Shown here one piece after another: positions 50,449 to 59,353 of a stretch of 64,000 nt of DNA; positions within the stretch are counted from its first letter, which is position 1; every line of letters starts with the position of its first letter. A program made the translations under genes and the position numbers. The notes below the pieces were generated by a model. The model saw nothing but the letters and a program-made list of their open reading frames with translations, did not search any database and was not told the DNA's origin. This DNA is from Sporomusa acidovorans (GTDB taxonomy: Bacteria > Bacillota > Negativicutes > Sporomusales > Sporomusaceae): positions 62,001-126,000 of the forward strand of contig NZ_FNAM01000010.1 of NCBI RefSeq assembly GCF_900101845.1. Reading direction: 5' to 3'.

Positions 50449-52905
50449 ATGCCGAAAGTATCTGTTATTACACTGCCTGAGGAAGTCCTGCAGGCACCAC
50501 CTGCCAAACCGCCAGTGGCTACCGTGGAGGAAGACAAGCCCGGGTTTCCGTGGCAAGTGTTTTTTGACTGGGTGGGTGTCGGCGGCAAGTCATTGTTTCA
50601 TCAACAAAACTTACCGCTCAATGTCCTGGCGTTTTTCATGGGCCGGGTTTCTCTGCTGGGAGAGATGGCCCCATTTGGTTTAGCACTCTTTGCCGCAGTT
50701 GCCAGTCTGGCCAGAGAGCGAACGGCCGTTGTCGGTATATGGGCACTGGCCGGCGTGCTTAGTGCCGGCTTTTATCAGGAGGGAGTTATCTATCTATTAT
50801 CGATGCTTTTGTATTGGCGGTTTTCGGACAGGCTGACACGGTATGAGACAAAGACGCAGACCATTCCGCTATTTTTATTTGCCTGTATATTGGTAAGCGG
50901 CACCGCGTTATTGCCCTGGCGGGACTCAACACTATACAGTATGATGCTGGTGGCGATTGAAGCAACCTTATGTATGACACTAATCTTTATTTTTCGTTAT
51001 GGCGCGCCATTGTTCCTTGTCCGAGACAAGGATGAACAGACCGGGGCCGAAAATTTATTGTGTGGCACTATTATGCTGGCCACGGCGGTTGCCGGCTTTG
51101 GAAATTTGACATTGTTTGATTATAGCTTGCGCAATATTGCCGGCTCGCTGGTTGCTATGACACTGGCTTTTAGCGGTGGTTCAGGAGTTGGCACAACAGT
51201 AGGGGTTATTATTGGGCTGGTAATCGGGTTAAATGATGGCGATGCCGCAGCGGCCATTGCTATGTATGCATTGGCTGGCATGATCGGCGGTTTATTTCGT
51301 GAGATGGGAAAACCTGCCGTATTGTTGGGGTTCATTCTTGGCAGTGCCATCGCCGTGCTGTATTTGGGACAACCAAGTCAGTTATTGCTGGCTTTGGTCG
51401 AGGCGTCAGTTGCCGGGGCAGCTTTTATGCTGGTGCCTGTTGGTAAAATCGGCCGGTGGCGCGAAATGAGTTTGGAAGCAGATAGTTCTGTGGCTGCGCA
51501 GCGGGCAATTCATGCTGCTGTTGATAAACTGGAAAATATGTCTGAAATTTTTGGCGATTTAGCCGGTACTTTCGGTACTGGCAGCACAGAAGAAAGTACA
51601 GCGTATGATACGAAGATCAAGGAGGCCCAACTGGCAGAGATGCTTTCACGTGTGGGTGAAAAAGTCTGTGGTCCTTGCACACAGCGGGATGGATGCTGGG
51701 ATCGTAACTTTTATCAAACTTATCAGGCGATGCTTGACATGTTGGCGATGGCCGAAGGTGGAAATCTGAAAGACGCTACAATGCCCGCTATGATGAAAGA
51801 CTCGTGTATTCATCGGCAGGCGCTTTTCGACCAGATTAAGCAGGTGGCGGACAGTAATAGAACGAACCGCTATTGGCATAAGAAATTGGGCGAATGCCGG
51901 CAAGTAGCTTTGGAACAAATGCAAGCTACGGGAACAATTATCGGCAATTTGGCCCAGGAGTTAAGAAAAGGTCCACAGACTGATGCCGAGGTCGCTGAAA
52001 TGCTGACAGAACGGGCGGCTGCATTAGGTTGCCCGCTGGCGGGAATTCGGGTAACCAGCGAGCGGAGTAAGGTTATGGTGGAAGCGCAAAAAACTGTCTG
52101 CAACGGGACGCGGGAATGTGTTAATACAATTTTGCCGATAACGGCCAACTTATTGCAGGAAAAAATGACGTTGCATGCCACTTGTGGCAATAAAATCAGA
52201 CACAAAAATTGTAGGCTGACCATGGAATTGGATGAACGGTATCAGATCGAAACAGGTATGGCTACCGCCGCTAAAAATACGGGCGATGCATGTGGTGATA
52301 CGTGTGTGGTTCAGCCGCTTGCCCGGGGGCGAACCGCCCTTATTTTAAGTGACGGCATGGGCAGTGGTAAAAATGCGGCCAACAGCAGCCGTCAGGCAGT
52401 TAAATTTTTACAAAAGCTGTTGACTGCGGGGTTTGAGGTGGATACCGCTATTAAGACCGTTAATTCTATGTTGCTGATAAAAATACCGGGCGATACATTT
52501 GCTACTATCGATATGGCGGTCGTTGACACCTTTACCGGTGAAACCGAGTTTTTAAAAATTGGGTCAGCGCCAAGCTATATCAAACGGGTGCGGGAAGTAA
52601 CAATCATCAACCCGGCTTCGCCGCCGATAGGGATACTTGAGCACATTGAAATTGAGCCTGTCAGGCGTGTGCTGGCACCAGGTGATATCGTAGTAATGGT
52701 AAGCGATGGCGTCACCGATGTTGTGCATGGAGCGGATAGGGAAAACTGGATTGCTAATCTTCTTCGCCGCATAGGCAGTGACCGGCCGCAGGATATTGCC
52801 GACAGACTGTTGCGGCAGGCAATTGAATTGTCTGGCGGTGTAACCAAAGATGATATGGCCGTGCTGGTCGCCAGGGTGACTGAACGACCTGACCTTGTTC
52901 AATAA
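50449..52905 (+). CDS. spoIIE: Stage II sporulation protein E phosphatase
   Basis: The 818-residue protein has about ten N-terminal membrane helices (about 50-330), a central FtsZ-interacting region and a C-terminal PP2C-type phosphatase (about 600-815, with LSDGMGSGKNA and VMVSDGVTD). SpoIIE dephosphorylates SpoIIAA to activate sigma-F in the forespore. The long gap before it (50320-50448) contains an ATGTCGGA resembling a Spo0A box. ATG 50449 follows GGGGTG. Confidence 0.95.
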   Translation: MPKVSVITLPEEVLQAPPAKPPVATVEEDKPGFPWQVFFDWVGVGGKSLFHQQNLPLNVLAFFMGRVSLLGEMAPFGLALFAAVASLARERTAVVGIWALAGVLSAGFYQEGVIYLLSMLLYWRFSDRLTRYETKTQTIPLFLFACILVSGTALLPWRDSTLYSMMLVAIEATLCMTLIFIFRYGAPLFLVRDKDEQTGAENLLCGTIMLATAVAGFGNLTLFDYSLRNIAGSLVAMTLAFSGGSGVGTTVGVIIGLVIGLNDGDAAAAIAMYALAGMIGGLFREMGKPAVLLGFILGSAIAVLYLGQPSQLLLALVEASVAGAAFMLVPVGKIGRWREMSLEADSSVAAQRAIHAAVDKLENMSEIFGDLAGTFGTGSTEESTAYDTKIKEAQLAEMLSRVGEKVCGPCTQRDGCWDRNFYQTYQAMLDMLAMAEGGNLKDATMPAMMKDSCIHRQALFDQIKQVADSNRTNRYWHKKLGECRQVALEQMQATGTIIGNLAQELRKGPQTDAEVAEMLTERAAALGCPLAGIRVTSERSKVMVEAQKTVCNGTRECVNTILPITANLLQEKMTLHATCGNKIRHKNCRLTMELDERYQIETGMATAAKNTGDACGDTCVVQPLARGRTALILSDGMGSGKNAANSSRQAVKFLQKLLTAGFEVDTAIKTVNSMLLIKIPGDTFATIDMAVVDTFTGETEFLKIGSAPSYIKRVREVTIINPASPPIGILEHIEIEPVRRVLAPGDIVVMVSDGVTDVVHGADRENWIANLLRRIGSDRPQDIADRLLRQAIELSGGVTKDDMAVLVARVTERPDLVQ

Positions 52906-52911
52906 TGACGC

Positions 52912-52947
52912 AAAAAAACTCCCGGCTAATAATCCGGGAGTTTTTTT
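52912..52947 (+). terminator. Terminator after spoIIE
   Basis: AACTCCCGG pairs with CCGGGAGTT and T residues follow (52917-52947). Confidence 0.85.
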
Positions 52948-53000
52948 GGAGGCACATGGAATTTTATGAAATATGAGTAGCCGTGTTTTTTAACTGAAGT

Positions 53001-53594
53001 TTACACATTGTTTTCGGGTTTCTCTAGTCCTGCTTGCGGTATGCGTTTATAAGGCAGCTTTACTAAAAGTTCCTCGGTAAGTTCTTTTAAAATTACAGAC
53101 ATGGCGGTATCAACGCTTTCCGGTTCTGTTTCCCATTTTTTTACTTTCAGTACGTCATATTTTTTAGTTAAAGCGGAATAGGCGTAGCAGGTGAGCGCTA
53201 CATCAGACTCAACATAAGTGTCGTCAAGACGGAATGAGGAAAATCTAGTTTGTTTGGCCCTTGACAATTCAACAACGACTACAATGTCGGCCGATAATTT
53301 GTTGGCGATGGCAGTCAGACTTTTTTCGTTGGTCAAATGCAAGGATTTGTTTTCTGCCAAGTAGGCTTTGGCGGCATTTTGTACTGCGTCTTGTGGCATC
53401 AAAGAATAGTAGGGATATTTAAATGGTTTTTTTATTGTGCTCTGGATGATTTGCATACTAGCAGGATCATTAAAGCCAGCCGTGTTAACCGGCGGTAAAA
53501 CAGCTACGTTAAAAGGTTCAATGGCAAAAACAGGCAGTGCGGCGGAAAAACACAAAAGCGCAAAGAGCAAGACAATCTTTTTGCATAAAGTCAA
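53001..53594 (-). CDS. Secreted CsgG-like/DUF799-type protein, unknown
   Basis: This 197-residue protein has a signal peptide (KKIVLLFALLCFSAALPVFA). The mature part starts FNVAVLPPVNTAGF, a pattern seen in CsgG-like and DUF4136-related exported proteins, and later holds ADIVVVVELSRAKQ. TTG 53594 follows GAGGTGAA. It is a single gene with no clear partner. Confidence 0.55.
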   Translation of the reverse strand: MTLCKKIVLLFALLCFSAALPVFAIEPFNVAVLPPVNTAGFNDPASMQIIQSTIKKPFKYPYYSLMPQDAVQNAAKAYLAENKSLHLTNEKSLTAIANKLSADIVVVVELSRAKQTRFSSFRLDDTYVESDVALTCYAYSALTKKYDVLKVKKWETEPESVDTAMSVILKELTEELLVKLPYKRIPQAGLEKPENNV

Positions 53595-53835
53595 GGAAAT
53601 TCACCTCATTGTTTGCAGTTCTTACAATCATTATACATTTTTTTATTTGATATTACAGGAATAAGTTTCCAATTTAGCCTAAGTTTATGCGACAGGACCA
53701 GAACTCCCCCGCAGGGTGCATACGTATAATTAAAAAATGTTGCGCCATAATAGGAATTGCGGGCACCCTTTCAATATGGGCAGTATTTTTGTTTAGGATA
53801 CTAACAGTTTGTTGTAAGTAAAGGAGTTGGGCAAC

Positions 53836-53913
53836 TTGAAAATAGCGTTGCATAAACCTACAGGTATGTTATGGGCGACTTTAGAAGTGACAGCAAAGAT
53901 GTGGGCGTTGTGA
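53836..53913 (+). CDS. 25-residue leader ORF before the DUF2229 operon
   Basis: TTG 53836 lies 10 bases after AAAGGAG. The frame encodes MKIALHKPTGMLWATLEV and a short tail, and its TGA overlaps the GTG start of the next gene. It may be a leader that sets translation of the downstream gene. Confidence 0.35.
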   Translation: MKIALHKPTGMLWATLEVTAKMWAL

Positions 53914-54824
53914 GAGTGCGTGTGGGAATACCGCAGGGGTTACTGCATTTTCAGTATGGCGCGGTCATGGAGCGTTTTTTGGCTGAACTGGGGGCAGAGG
54001 TAGTGCTGTCGGGTGAGACATCACGCCATACCCTTGACTGTGGCAGTGTCCTTGACGAGGTATGCTTGCCGGCGAAGGTTTTTTTCGGGCATGCCTGCCA
54101 TTTGCGCAACCAGGTCGATTATTTATTTTTGCCGCGGGTTGTCAGCATCAGACCGGGACAATATACTTGTCCGAAAATTATTGGCATGCCGGATTTGCTA
54201 AGAAATAATGTGGGGAATTTACCGGCAATCATTGATATTAATATTGATATGCGGCAAAAAAGCAGGCAGATATATCAGGCGGTGATTGCGGTTGGCCGGT
54301 TTTTCGGCCGCGGCGTGGCCGCCAGTTTGTATGCTTGGTTTAAGGCTTGGCAATACCGGGCGCAAGTGCGGCGTGGGCCGTTGGCATGGGCATATGACGG
54401 CCGTCCGCAACTGGCGCTTATTGGTCATCCGTATATTGTTTATGACCGTCAAATTAGTTTTGATACGCTGGGAAAACTAAATAAATTGGGAATGCAGGTG
54501 ATTACACCCGAAATGGTCGATGCCGGCGAGATTAATCGGGCTGCGGCCAGGCTTGAAAAACAGCTGTATTGGTCTAACAGCCATACGATAGCCGGAGCGG
54601 CGATGGCGCTAATGACTGGCGACCGCCCGCTGAGCGGCATTATTTTCATGACCTGTTTTGCCTGCGGGCCGGACGCACTGGTCGGTGAACTCATCAAGCA
54701 GCAAGCGGGAAAACGAAATATTCCCTGTATGCAGCTATCACTGGATGAGCATACGGCAGAGGCTGGCTTAGTCACCCGCCTGGAGGCTTTTGCCGACATG
54801 CTGAAGCGGAGGCAGGCGCTATGA
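53910..54824 (+). CDS. DUF2229 / 2-hydroxyacyl-CoA dehydratase activase-related protein
   Basis: GTG 53910 overlaps the leader stop and opens MRVRVGIPQGLLHFQYG, the family start. About 304 residues with conserved Cys motifs (VCLPAKVFFGH, TCFACGPDALV) follow, which could hold an iron-sulphur cluster. Family members are related to CoA-substrate enzyme activases but often lack the ATPase half. The next gene is a homologous partner and the two probably form a complex. The reaction is unknown. An ATG at 53871 is an alternative start. Confidence 0.75.
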   Translation: MRVRVGIPQGLLHFQYGAVMERFLAELGAEVVLSGETSRHTLDCGSVLDEVCLPAKVFFGHACHLRNQVDYLFLPRVVSIRPGQYTCPKIIGMPDLLRNNVGNLPAIIDINIDMRQKSRQIYQAVIAVGRFFGRGVAASLYAWFKAWQYRAQVRRGPLAWAYDGRPQLALIGHPYIVYDRQISFDTLGKLNKLGMQVITPEMVDAGEINRAAARLEKQLYWSNSHTIAGAAMALMTGDRPLSGIIFMTCFACGPDALVGELIKQQAGKRNIPCMQLSLDEHTAEAGLVTRLEAFADMLKRRQAL

Positions 54825-55936
54825 TTGTTACTTTTCCCCATATGGGGACCATGAGTATTGTTTTGCAGGCTTTATTTGAAAATCTGGAATGTCAGGTTTT
54901 GGTTCCCCCGCCGATTACGAAACGGACTATGGAACTGGGCACAAGGTTTTCACCGGAGACAGTATGCCTGCCATTCAAACTGACACTAGGCAATTTTATT
55001 GAAGCACTGGAGCAAGGTGCCGATACTCTGGTAACTTGCGGCGGGGTTGGCCCCTGCCGCCTGGGTTATTATGGAACCATTCAGCAAGAATTACTTGAAC
55101 AATTAGGTTATCAGTTCAGGATGATCATGGTAGAGCCTGATCTAGTGAAAATCTATAGACAGCTAAACTATTTTGCGCCACATAAAAACTGGTATGAAGT
55201 ATATAAGGCCTTTCGGTTGGCCGGCTGCAAAATGAATCTTTTGGATGAGCTTGGGCGAGAGATGAACCGTCTTAGGGCTTATGAGGCTAAAGCCGGTTCT
55301 TTGGATTCGCTGTGGGATGAGGCCAGGCGGGAGATCATTCTAGCCAACAACTGTCAGACAGTTAACAATTTGCGGGAACGATTGTTGCAAAGGGTTAAGG
55401 CGGTTAGGCTGGTGCAGAGAAGCACCGTGCTGCGCATTGCCATTGTTGGAGAAATCTATGTCATGCTGGAGCCCTTCGTTAATCAGAACCTGGAACGCCG
55501 TCTCGGCAGCATGGGAGCTGAGGTGTTCAGGACGATGTCTTTAACCGATTATGTCAAAGGCCAATTGCTTCGGCGGCAAAGTTATCTGGATTTATATAAA
55601 AAGCTGTCAGTTATGGCTAATCCCTATCTTGGGCATCCTGTCGGCGGTCATGCCCTTAAGAGCATTGCCTATACCGTTTTTCAAAAACAGCAAGGGTATG
55701 ACGGCATTATCCAGGTATATCCTTTTACGTGCATGCCTGAGGTTATTGCTAAGAATATTTTGCCTAAAGTCAGCCAGGACGTTGATATGCCGGTACTTAC
55801 ACTTGCTTATGACGAGCAGACAGGTGAGGCGGGGATGATGACTAGGCTGGAAGCATTTATTGATTTATTGAAATATCGCAAGGCTAAGCTGGACAAAGTC
55901 AGCCACGTTGGCAACGCTATTGGGCAACAACAGTAA
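54821..55936 (+). CDS. DUF2229-family partner protein
   Basis: The 371-residue protein overlaps the previous gene by 4 bases. Conserved cysteines appear in TVCLPFKLTLGNF, GGVGPCRLGYYG and PFTCMPEVI, resembling the substrate-binding part of activase/dehydratase proteins. It has the same EQTGEAGMMTRLEAF motif as its neighbour's DEHTAEAGLVTRLEAF, so the pair arose by duplication. Confidence 0.75.
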   Translation: MIVTFPHMGTMSIVLQALFENLECQVLVPPPITKRTMELGTRFSPETVCLPFKLTLGNFIEALEQGADTLVTCGGVGPCRLGYYGTIQQELLEQLGYQFRMIMVEPDLVKIYRQLNYFAPHKNWYEVYKAFRLAGCKMNLLDELGREMNRLRAYEAKAGSLDSLWDEARREIILANNCQTVNNLRERLLQRVKAVRLVQRSTVLRIAIVGEIYVMLEPFVNQNLERRLGSMGAEVFRTMSLTDYVKGQLLRRQSYLDLYKKLSVMANPYLGHPVGGHALKSIAYTVFQKQQGYDGIIQVYPFTCMPEVIAKNILPKVSQDVDMPVLTLAYDEQTGEAGMMTRLEAFIDLLKYRKAKLDKVSHVGNAIGQQQ

Positions 55937-55940
55937 GCTG

Positions 55941-55969
55941 CAGGGCGGGAACGCCCTGTTCCTTTTTTT
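55941..55969 (+). terminator. Terminator after the DUF2229 pair
   Basis: CAGGGCG (55941-55947), loop GGAA, CGCCCTG (55952-55958) and a T run to 55969. Confidence 0.85.
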
Positions 55970-56067
55970 CTGCTTGCCAGCAGCAAGGCATAATTAGTAA
56001 TTCAGGCAGGAACTTTTGCTCTGAGACGCGAATGGAAAACTAAAACGCCTAGCAAACGGGGGGCAGT

Positions 56068-56829
56068 ATGCGAATCCTGTTAGAACAAATAATGGATATT
56101 GCCGTTTTGGCTGGTGAGATTATGCTTACGAACGGGGCGGAAACCAGCCGGGTAGAAGAAACAATGTTTCATATTGCCAGGGCTCTCGGCGCAGTTAAGG
56201 CCGAAAGTTTTGTAATTCCGACGGGTGTGTTTCTGACAGTGACTGATTGTGAAGGACGGACAAGTACGGTGATGCGGCGGATACATGACCGTACTATAAA
56301 TCTTGACCGTATTGCCAAGGTAAATGAGTTGTCACGGCGTTTAACCGACCGCCGTATGGATTATGACGCGGCTTATGCTCACCTGGAACGAATTGCCCGG
56401 GAGCGCACCGGCTTTTCCCTGGTGCCGTCGATGCTGGCGTCCGGTGTAGTAGGCGGCACGGCCGCATTGCTTTTAAACGCCGGCCTGCCGGAAAGTGCGG
56501 CAGCTTTTGGTACGGCACTGGTTGTCCGGTATATTGCCCATGTCGTTTCCCGACTGCATGGGGTTCGCTTTACTTTTGAATTTTTCGGGGGTGTGACGGC
56601 TGCCTTGGTAGGGACGCAAATACAGCACTTTTGGCCGCAAGTAAGTTCGGATATTGTTGTTGTGGGGGGTGTCATGCCACTTGTGCCGGGTGTTGCCATA
56701 ACCAACGCCATCCGGGATGTTATCGCCGGAGACCTTCTGAGCGGATTGTCACGCGGTTTGGAGGCGGCCCTTACATCGGTGGCTATTTCAATGGGAGTCA
56801 TGATCATTTTGGCTGTCAGTAGGTGTTAA
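56068..56829 (+). CDS. ThrE-type threonine/serine exporter, N-terminal subunit
   Basis: This 253-residue protein matches the ThrE N-terminal family (YjjP type). A soluble first half has EIMLTNGAETSRVEETM and SFVIPTGVFLT, followed by about five membrane helices. It works with the small downstream membrane protein to export amino acids or small metabolites. ATG 56068 follows GGGGGG. Confidence 0.85.
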   Translation: MRILLEQIMDIAVLAGEIMLTNGAETSRVEETMFHIARALGAVKAESFVIPTGVFLTVTDCEGRTSTVMRRIHDRTINLDRIAKVNELSRRLTDRRMDYDAAYAHLERIARERTGFSLVPSMLASGVVGGTAALLLNAGLPESAAAFGTALVVRYIAHVVSRLHGVRFTFEFFGGVTAALVGTQIQHFWPQVSSDIVVVGGVMPLVPGVAITNAIRDVIAGDLLSGLSRGLEAALTSVAISMGVMIILAVSRC

Positions 56830-56842
56830 ACGGGGTGAAACT

Positions 56843-57298
56843 ATGCTGCTGATCAAACTTGCTGCTGTATTTATCATGAGCAATGCCATTGGCATCCTCT
56901 ACCGCATTCCCCGGAATTTAATTGTGTATGCCAGTATCACCGGAATGACAGGCTGGTTTGTTACCTATTTGGTTATCAGCAGCGGCATCAGTACGATCAT
57001 GGCTAATTTTTTGGGTAGCATGGTGGTAGGGGTATTGTCCGAAGTGCTGGCCAGAGTGTTAAGAAAACCTGCCACAATTTTCATTATACCCGGCTTTATA
57101 CCCTTAGTGCCGGGAAGGGAAGCATATACGGCCATGCTGTTTATGGTTAAGGGGCAATATACCAATGGCGTGGCGATGGGGATGTTGACACTGCTGACTG
57201 GCGGGGCGATCGCCTTCGGTATTTTTGTAAGTTCTACATTGTTTAGAATATTGCGCGCTGCCAAAGATGAGCAAGCAGAAAGTGAAGGCCAAAGATAG
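56843..57298 (+). CDS. ThrE-type exporter, C-terminal subunit (YjjB-like)
   Basis: This 151-residue protein has four helices. ARVLRKPATIFIIPGFIPLVPG is the typical motif of the partner subunit. It completes the exporter split over two genes and ends 2 bases before tilS. Confidence 0.85.
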   Translation: MLLIKLAAVFIMSNAIGILYRIPRNLIVYASITGMTGWFVTYLVISSGISTIMANFLGSMVVGVLSEVLARVLRKPATIFIIPGFIPLVPGREAYTAMLFMVKGQYTNGVAMGMLTLLTGGAIAFGIFVSSTLFRILRAAKDEQAESEGQR

Positions 57299-57300
57299 CC

Positions 57301-58677
57301 ATGTTTGACAAGATAAAAGAATGGATTAACAATTATACTATGGTAGGGCCGGATAGCCGGATTTTGGCCGCCTGTTCAGGTGGGCCGGATTCCCTGGCGC
57401 TGGTTCATATTTTACATCGACTAAAAGTGGAAATTGGCTTTGGTTTGGCTGTGGCCCACGTAAATCACATGTTTCGTCCGGAGGCGGCCAAAGAAGCCGA
57501 GTTTGTTGCCGCTTTTTCGCACCAGTTGGGCCTCAAGTGTTTGGTTACGGCTATTGATGTGCCGGCATATAGCAAGACCAGCAAAACCTCCCCGGAGGAG
57601 GCAGGCAGGTTTCTCCGGTACCGGTATTTGCGCCAGGTGGCCGCGGAATGGGGCGGTGCGCAAATTGCAACCGGCCATCACAAAGACGACCAGGTTGAGA
57701 CAGTGCTTTTGAATTTCTTGCGGGGGGCGGGCAGCGCAGGCTTAAGGGGAATGCAGCCGGTTAATGGCGACATTATCCGCCCGCTGCTGGCTGTCAGCCG
57801 CTTCGAAATTGAGGCCTATTGCCGGGAACAGGGGCTGCAGCCATGTTATGACAGTTCAAATTTTACGCCGGATTACCGGCGGAACCGGATTCGTTTGGAG
57901 CTTTTGCCTGCTTTGGAAAAAAACTATAACCCGTCCGTCCGGGAGGCAATTTGGCGGTTGGCTTCGCTGGCAGGGGACGAATATAGATATATTTCCCGCG
58001 AAGCCGCGAAACGATGGGACGCTGTGGTAGTGGAAGGCGAAACGCTGACCATAGACAGTCAGGCGCTGACTACTCTGCCGAAGGCGCTGCAGCGGGAGTT
58101 AATTCGGCAAGTAATTGAGAAAAAAAAGGGAAGCCTGACAGGAATAAGCTTTGATCATGTGGAAAAATTACTTACTATGGGACTAGCTGGTAAAGTGGGT
58201 TCGCGCCTTACTTTGCCAGGAAGATTACTGGCCAGAAAAACATATACGGGAGTTGAACTTCTGAACCAGGCGCTTGCCCGGGAGATGCCAACTATTGGCG
58301 GTAAACCGGCACCCGCCGCTATAGTTGTGCCCGGCACAACAAATTACGGCAGTACCCGCATAGTGGCCGAAATCATTGCCGGACCACCGTTAAAGCAGGG
58401 AAAACAAACGGCAGTATTTGATTTTGAACAATTGGTGTTGCCGCTGACAGTAAGAACAAGACTTCCCGGTGACCGCTTTCGGCCTTTAGGCCTAAGCGGC
58501 AGCAAAAAGCTGAAAGAGTTTTTTATTGACAGTAAAGTGCCTGAGGCACAGCGGGATTTTGTTCCAATTGTCGCCGATCAGCAGGGAATACTTTGGGTTG
58601 CCGGTTATCGCCAGAGTGAACATGGACGGATTACAGAATCTACGAAAAAATTTTTGCGGCTTTCGATTACTAAATAG
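57301..58677 (+). CDS. tilS: tRNA(Ile) lysidine synthetase TilS
   Basis: The 458-residue PP-loop ATPase has SGGPDS at residues 26-31, GHHKDDQVET near 124-133 and C-terminal TilS domains (about 240-455, with TRLPGDRFRP). It changes the anticodon C34 of tRNA-Ile(CAU) to lysidine and is essential. It is followed by hpt and ftsH as in Bacillus. Confidence 0.95.
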   Translation: MFDKIKEWINNYTMVGPDSRILAACSGGPDSLALVHILHRLKVEIGFGLAVAHVNHMFRPEAAKEAEFVAAFSHQLGLKCLVTAIDVPAYSKTSKTSPEEAGRFLRYRYLRQVAAEWGGAQIATGHHKDDQVETVLLNFLRGAGSAGLRGMQPVNGDIIRPLLAVSRFEIEAYCREQGLQPCYDSSNFTPDYRRNRIRLELLPALEKNYNPSVREAIWRLASLAGDEYRYISREAAKRWDAVVVEGETLTIDSQALTTLPKALQRELIRQVIEKKKGSLTGISFDHVEKLLTMGLAGKVGSRLTLPGRLLARKTYTGVELLNQALAREMPTIGGKPAPAAIVVPGTTNYGSTRIVAEIIAGPPLKQGKQTAVFDFEQLVLPLTVRTRLPGDRFRPLGLSGSKKLKEFFIDSKVPEAQRDFVPIVADQQGILWVAGYRQSEHGRITESTKKFLRLSITK

Positions 58678-58691
58678 GGGGTATTTTGAAT

Positions 58692-59243
58692 ATGAGTAAT
58701 AATATGATGGCAGATGTGGAGAAAATACTATTTAGTGAGGAGCAACTGACTAGCCGGATTAAAGAACTGGGTGAGGCGATTACTCGTGACTATGCCGGCA
58801 AGGAAATATTAATGATCGGTGTTCTGCGTGGTGCGGTAATTTTTATGGCTGATTTGGCCCGGGCGATCAAACTGCCGGTCGCTATCGACTTTATGGCTGT
58901 ATCCAGTTATGGTTCTTCCACTTCGTCAAGCGGCGTTGTCCGTATTTTGAAAGATCTGGATGAGGATGTGGAGAACAAGCATGTAATTATTGTGGAGGAC
59001 ATTATTGATTCCGGGCTGACATTAAACTATCTTATGGATAATTTATGGTCCCGCAAACCTGCCAGCATAAAGATTTGTACTCTCCTCAATAAGCCTGACC
59101 GCCGTAAAGTTGAAGTGCCTATAGCTTATAACGGTTTTACCATTCCTGATTATTTTGTTGTAGGGTATGGTTTGGATTTTGCGGAAAAATACCGTAATTT
59201 CCCGTTTATCGGGGTCCTTAAGCCAGAAGCCTATGAAGGATAA
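58692..59243 (+). CDS. hpt: Hypoxanthine phosphoribosyltransferase
   Basis: The 183-residue enzyme has the PRPP loop VIIVEDIIDSGLTL, VLRGAVIF and a C-terminal DFAEKYRNFPFIGVL. It salvages hypoxanthine and guanine to nucleotides. ATG 58692 is preferred over TTG 58686. Confidence 0.93.
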   Translation: MSNNMMADVEKILFSEEQLTSRIKELGEAITRDYAGKEILMIGVLRGAVIFMADLARAIKLPVAIDFMAVSSYGSSTSSSGVVRILKDLDEDVENKHVIIVEDIIDSGLTLNYLMDNLWSRKPASIKICTLLNKPDRRKVEVPIAYNGFTIPDYFVVGYGLDFAEKYRNFPFIGVLKPEAYEG

Positions 59244-59353
59244 ATGTTTTTCCTTAATTGTCAATTTTTATTTAGTATGCTATAATTATGCGATATGAAT
59301 AGTAACATGTATCTAACGTCGTTTTTGTGGTCCAGCGAGAGGAGGGCTACTTG

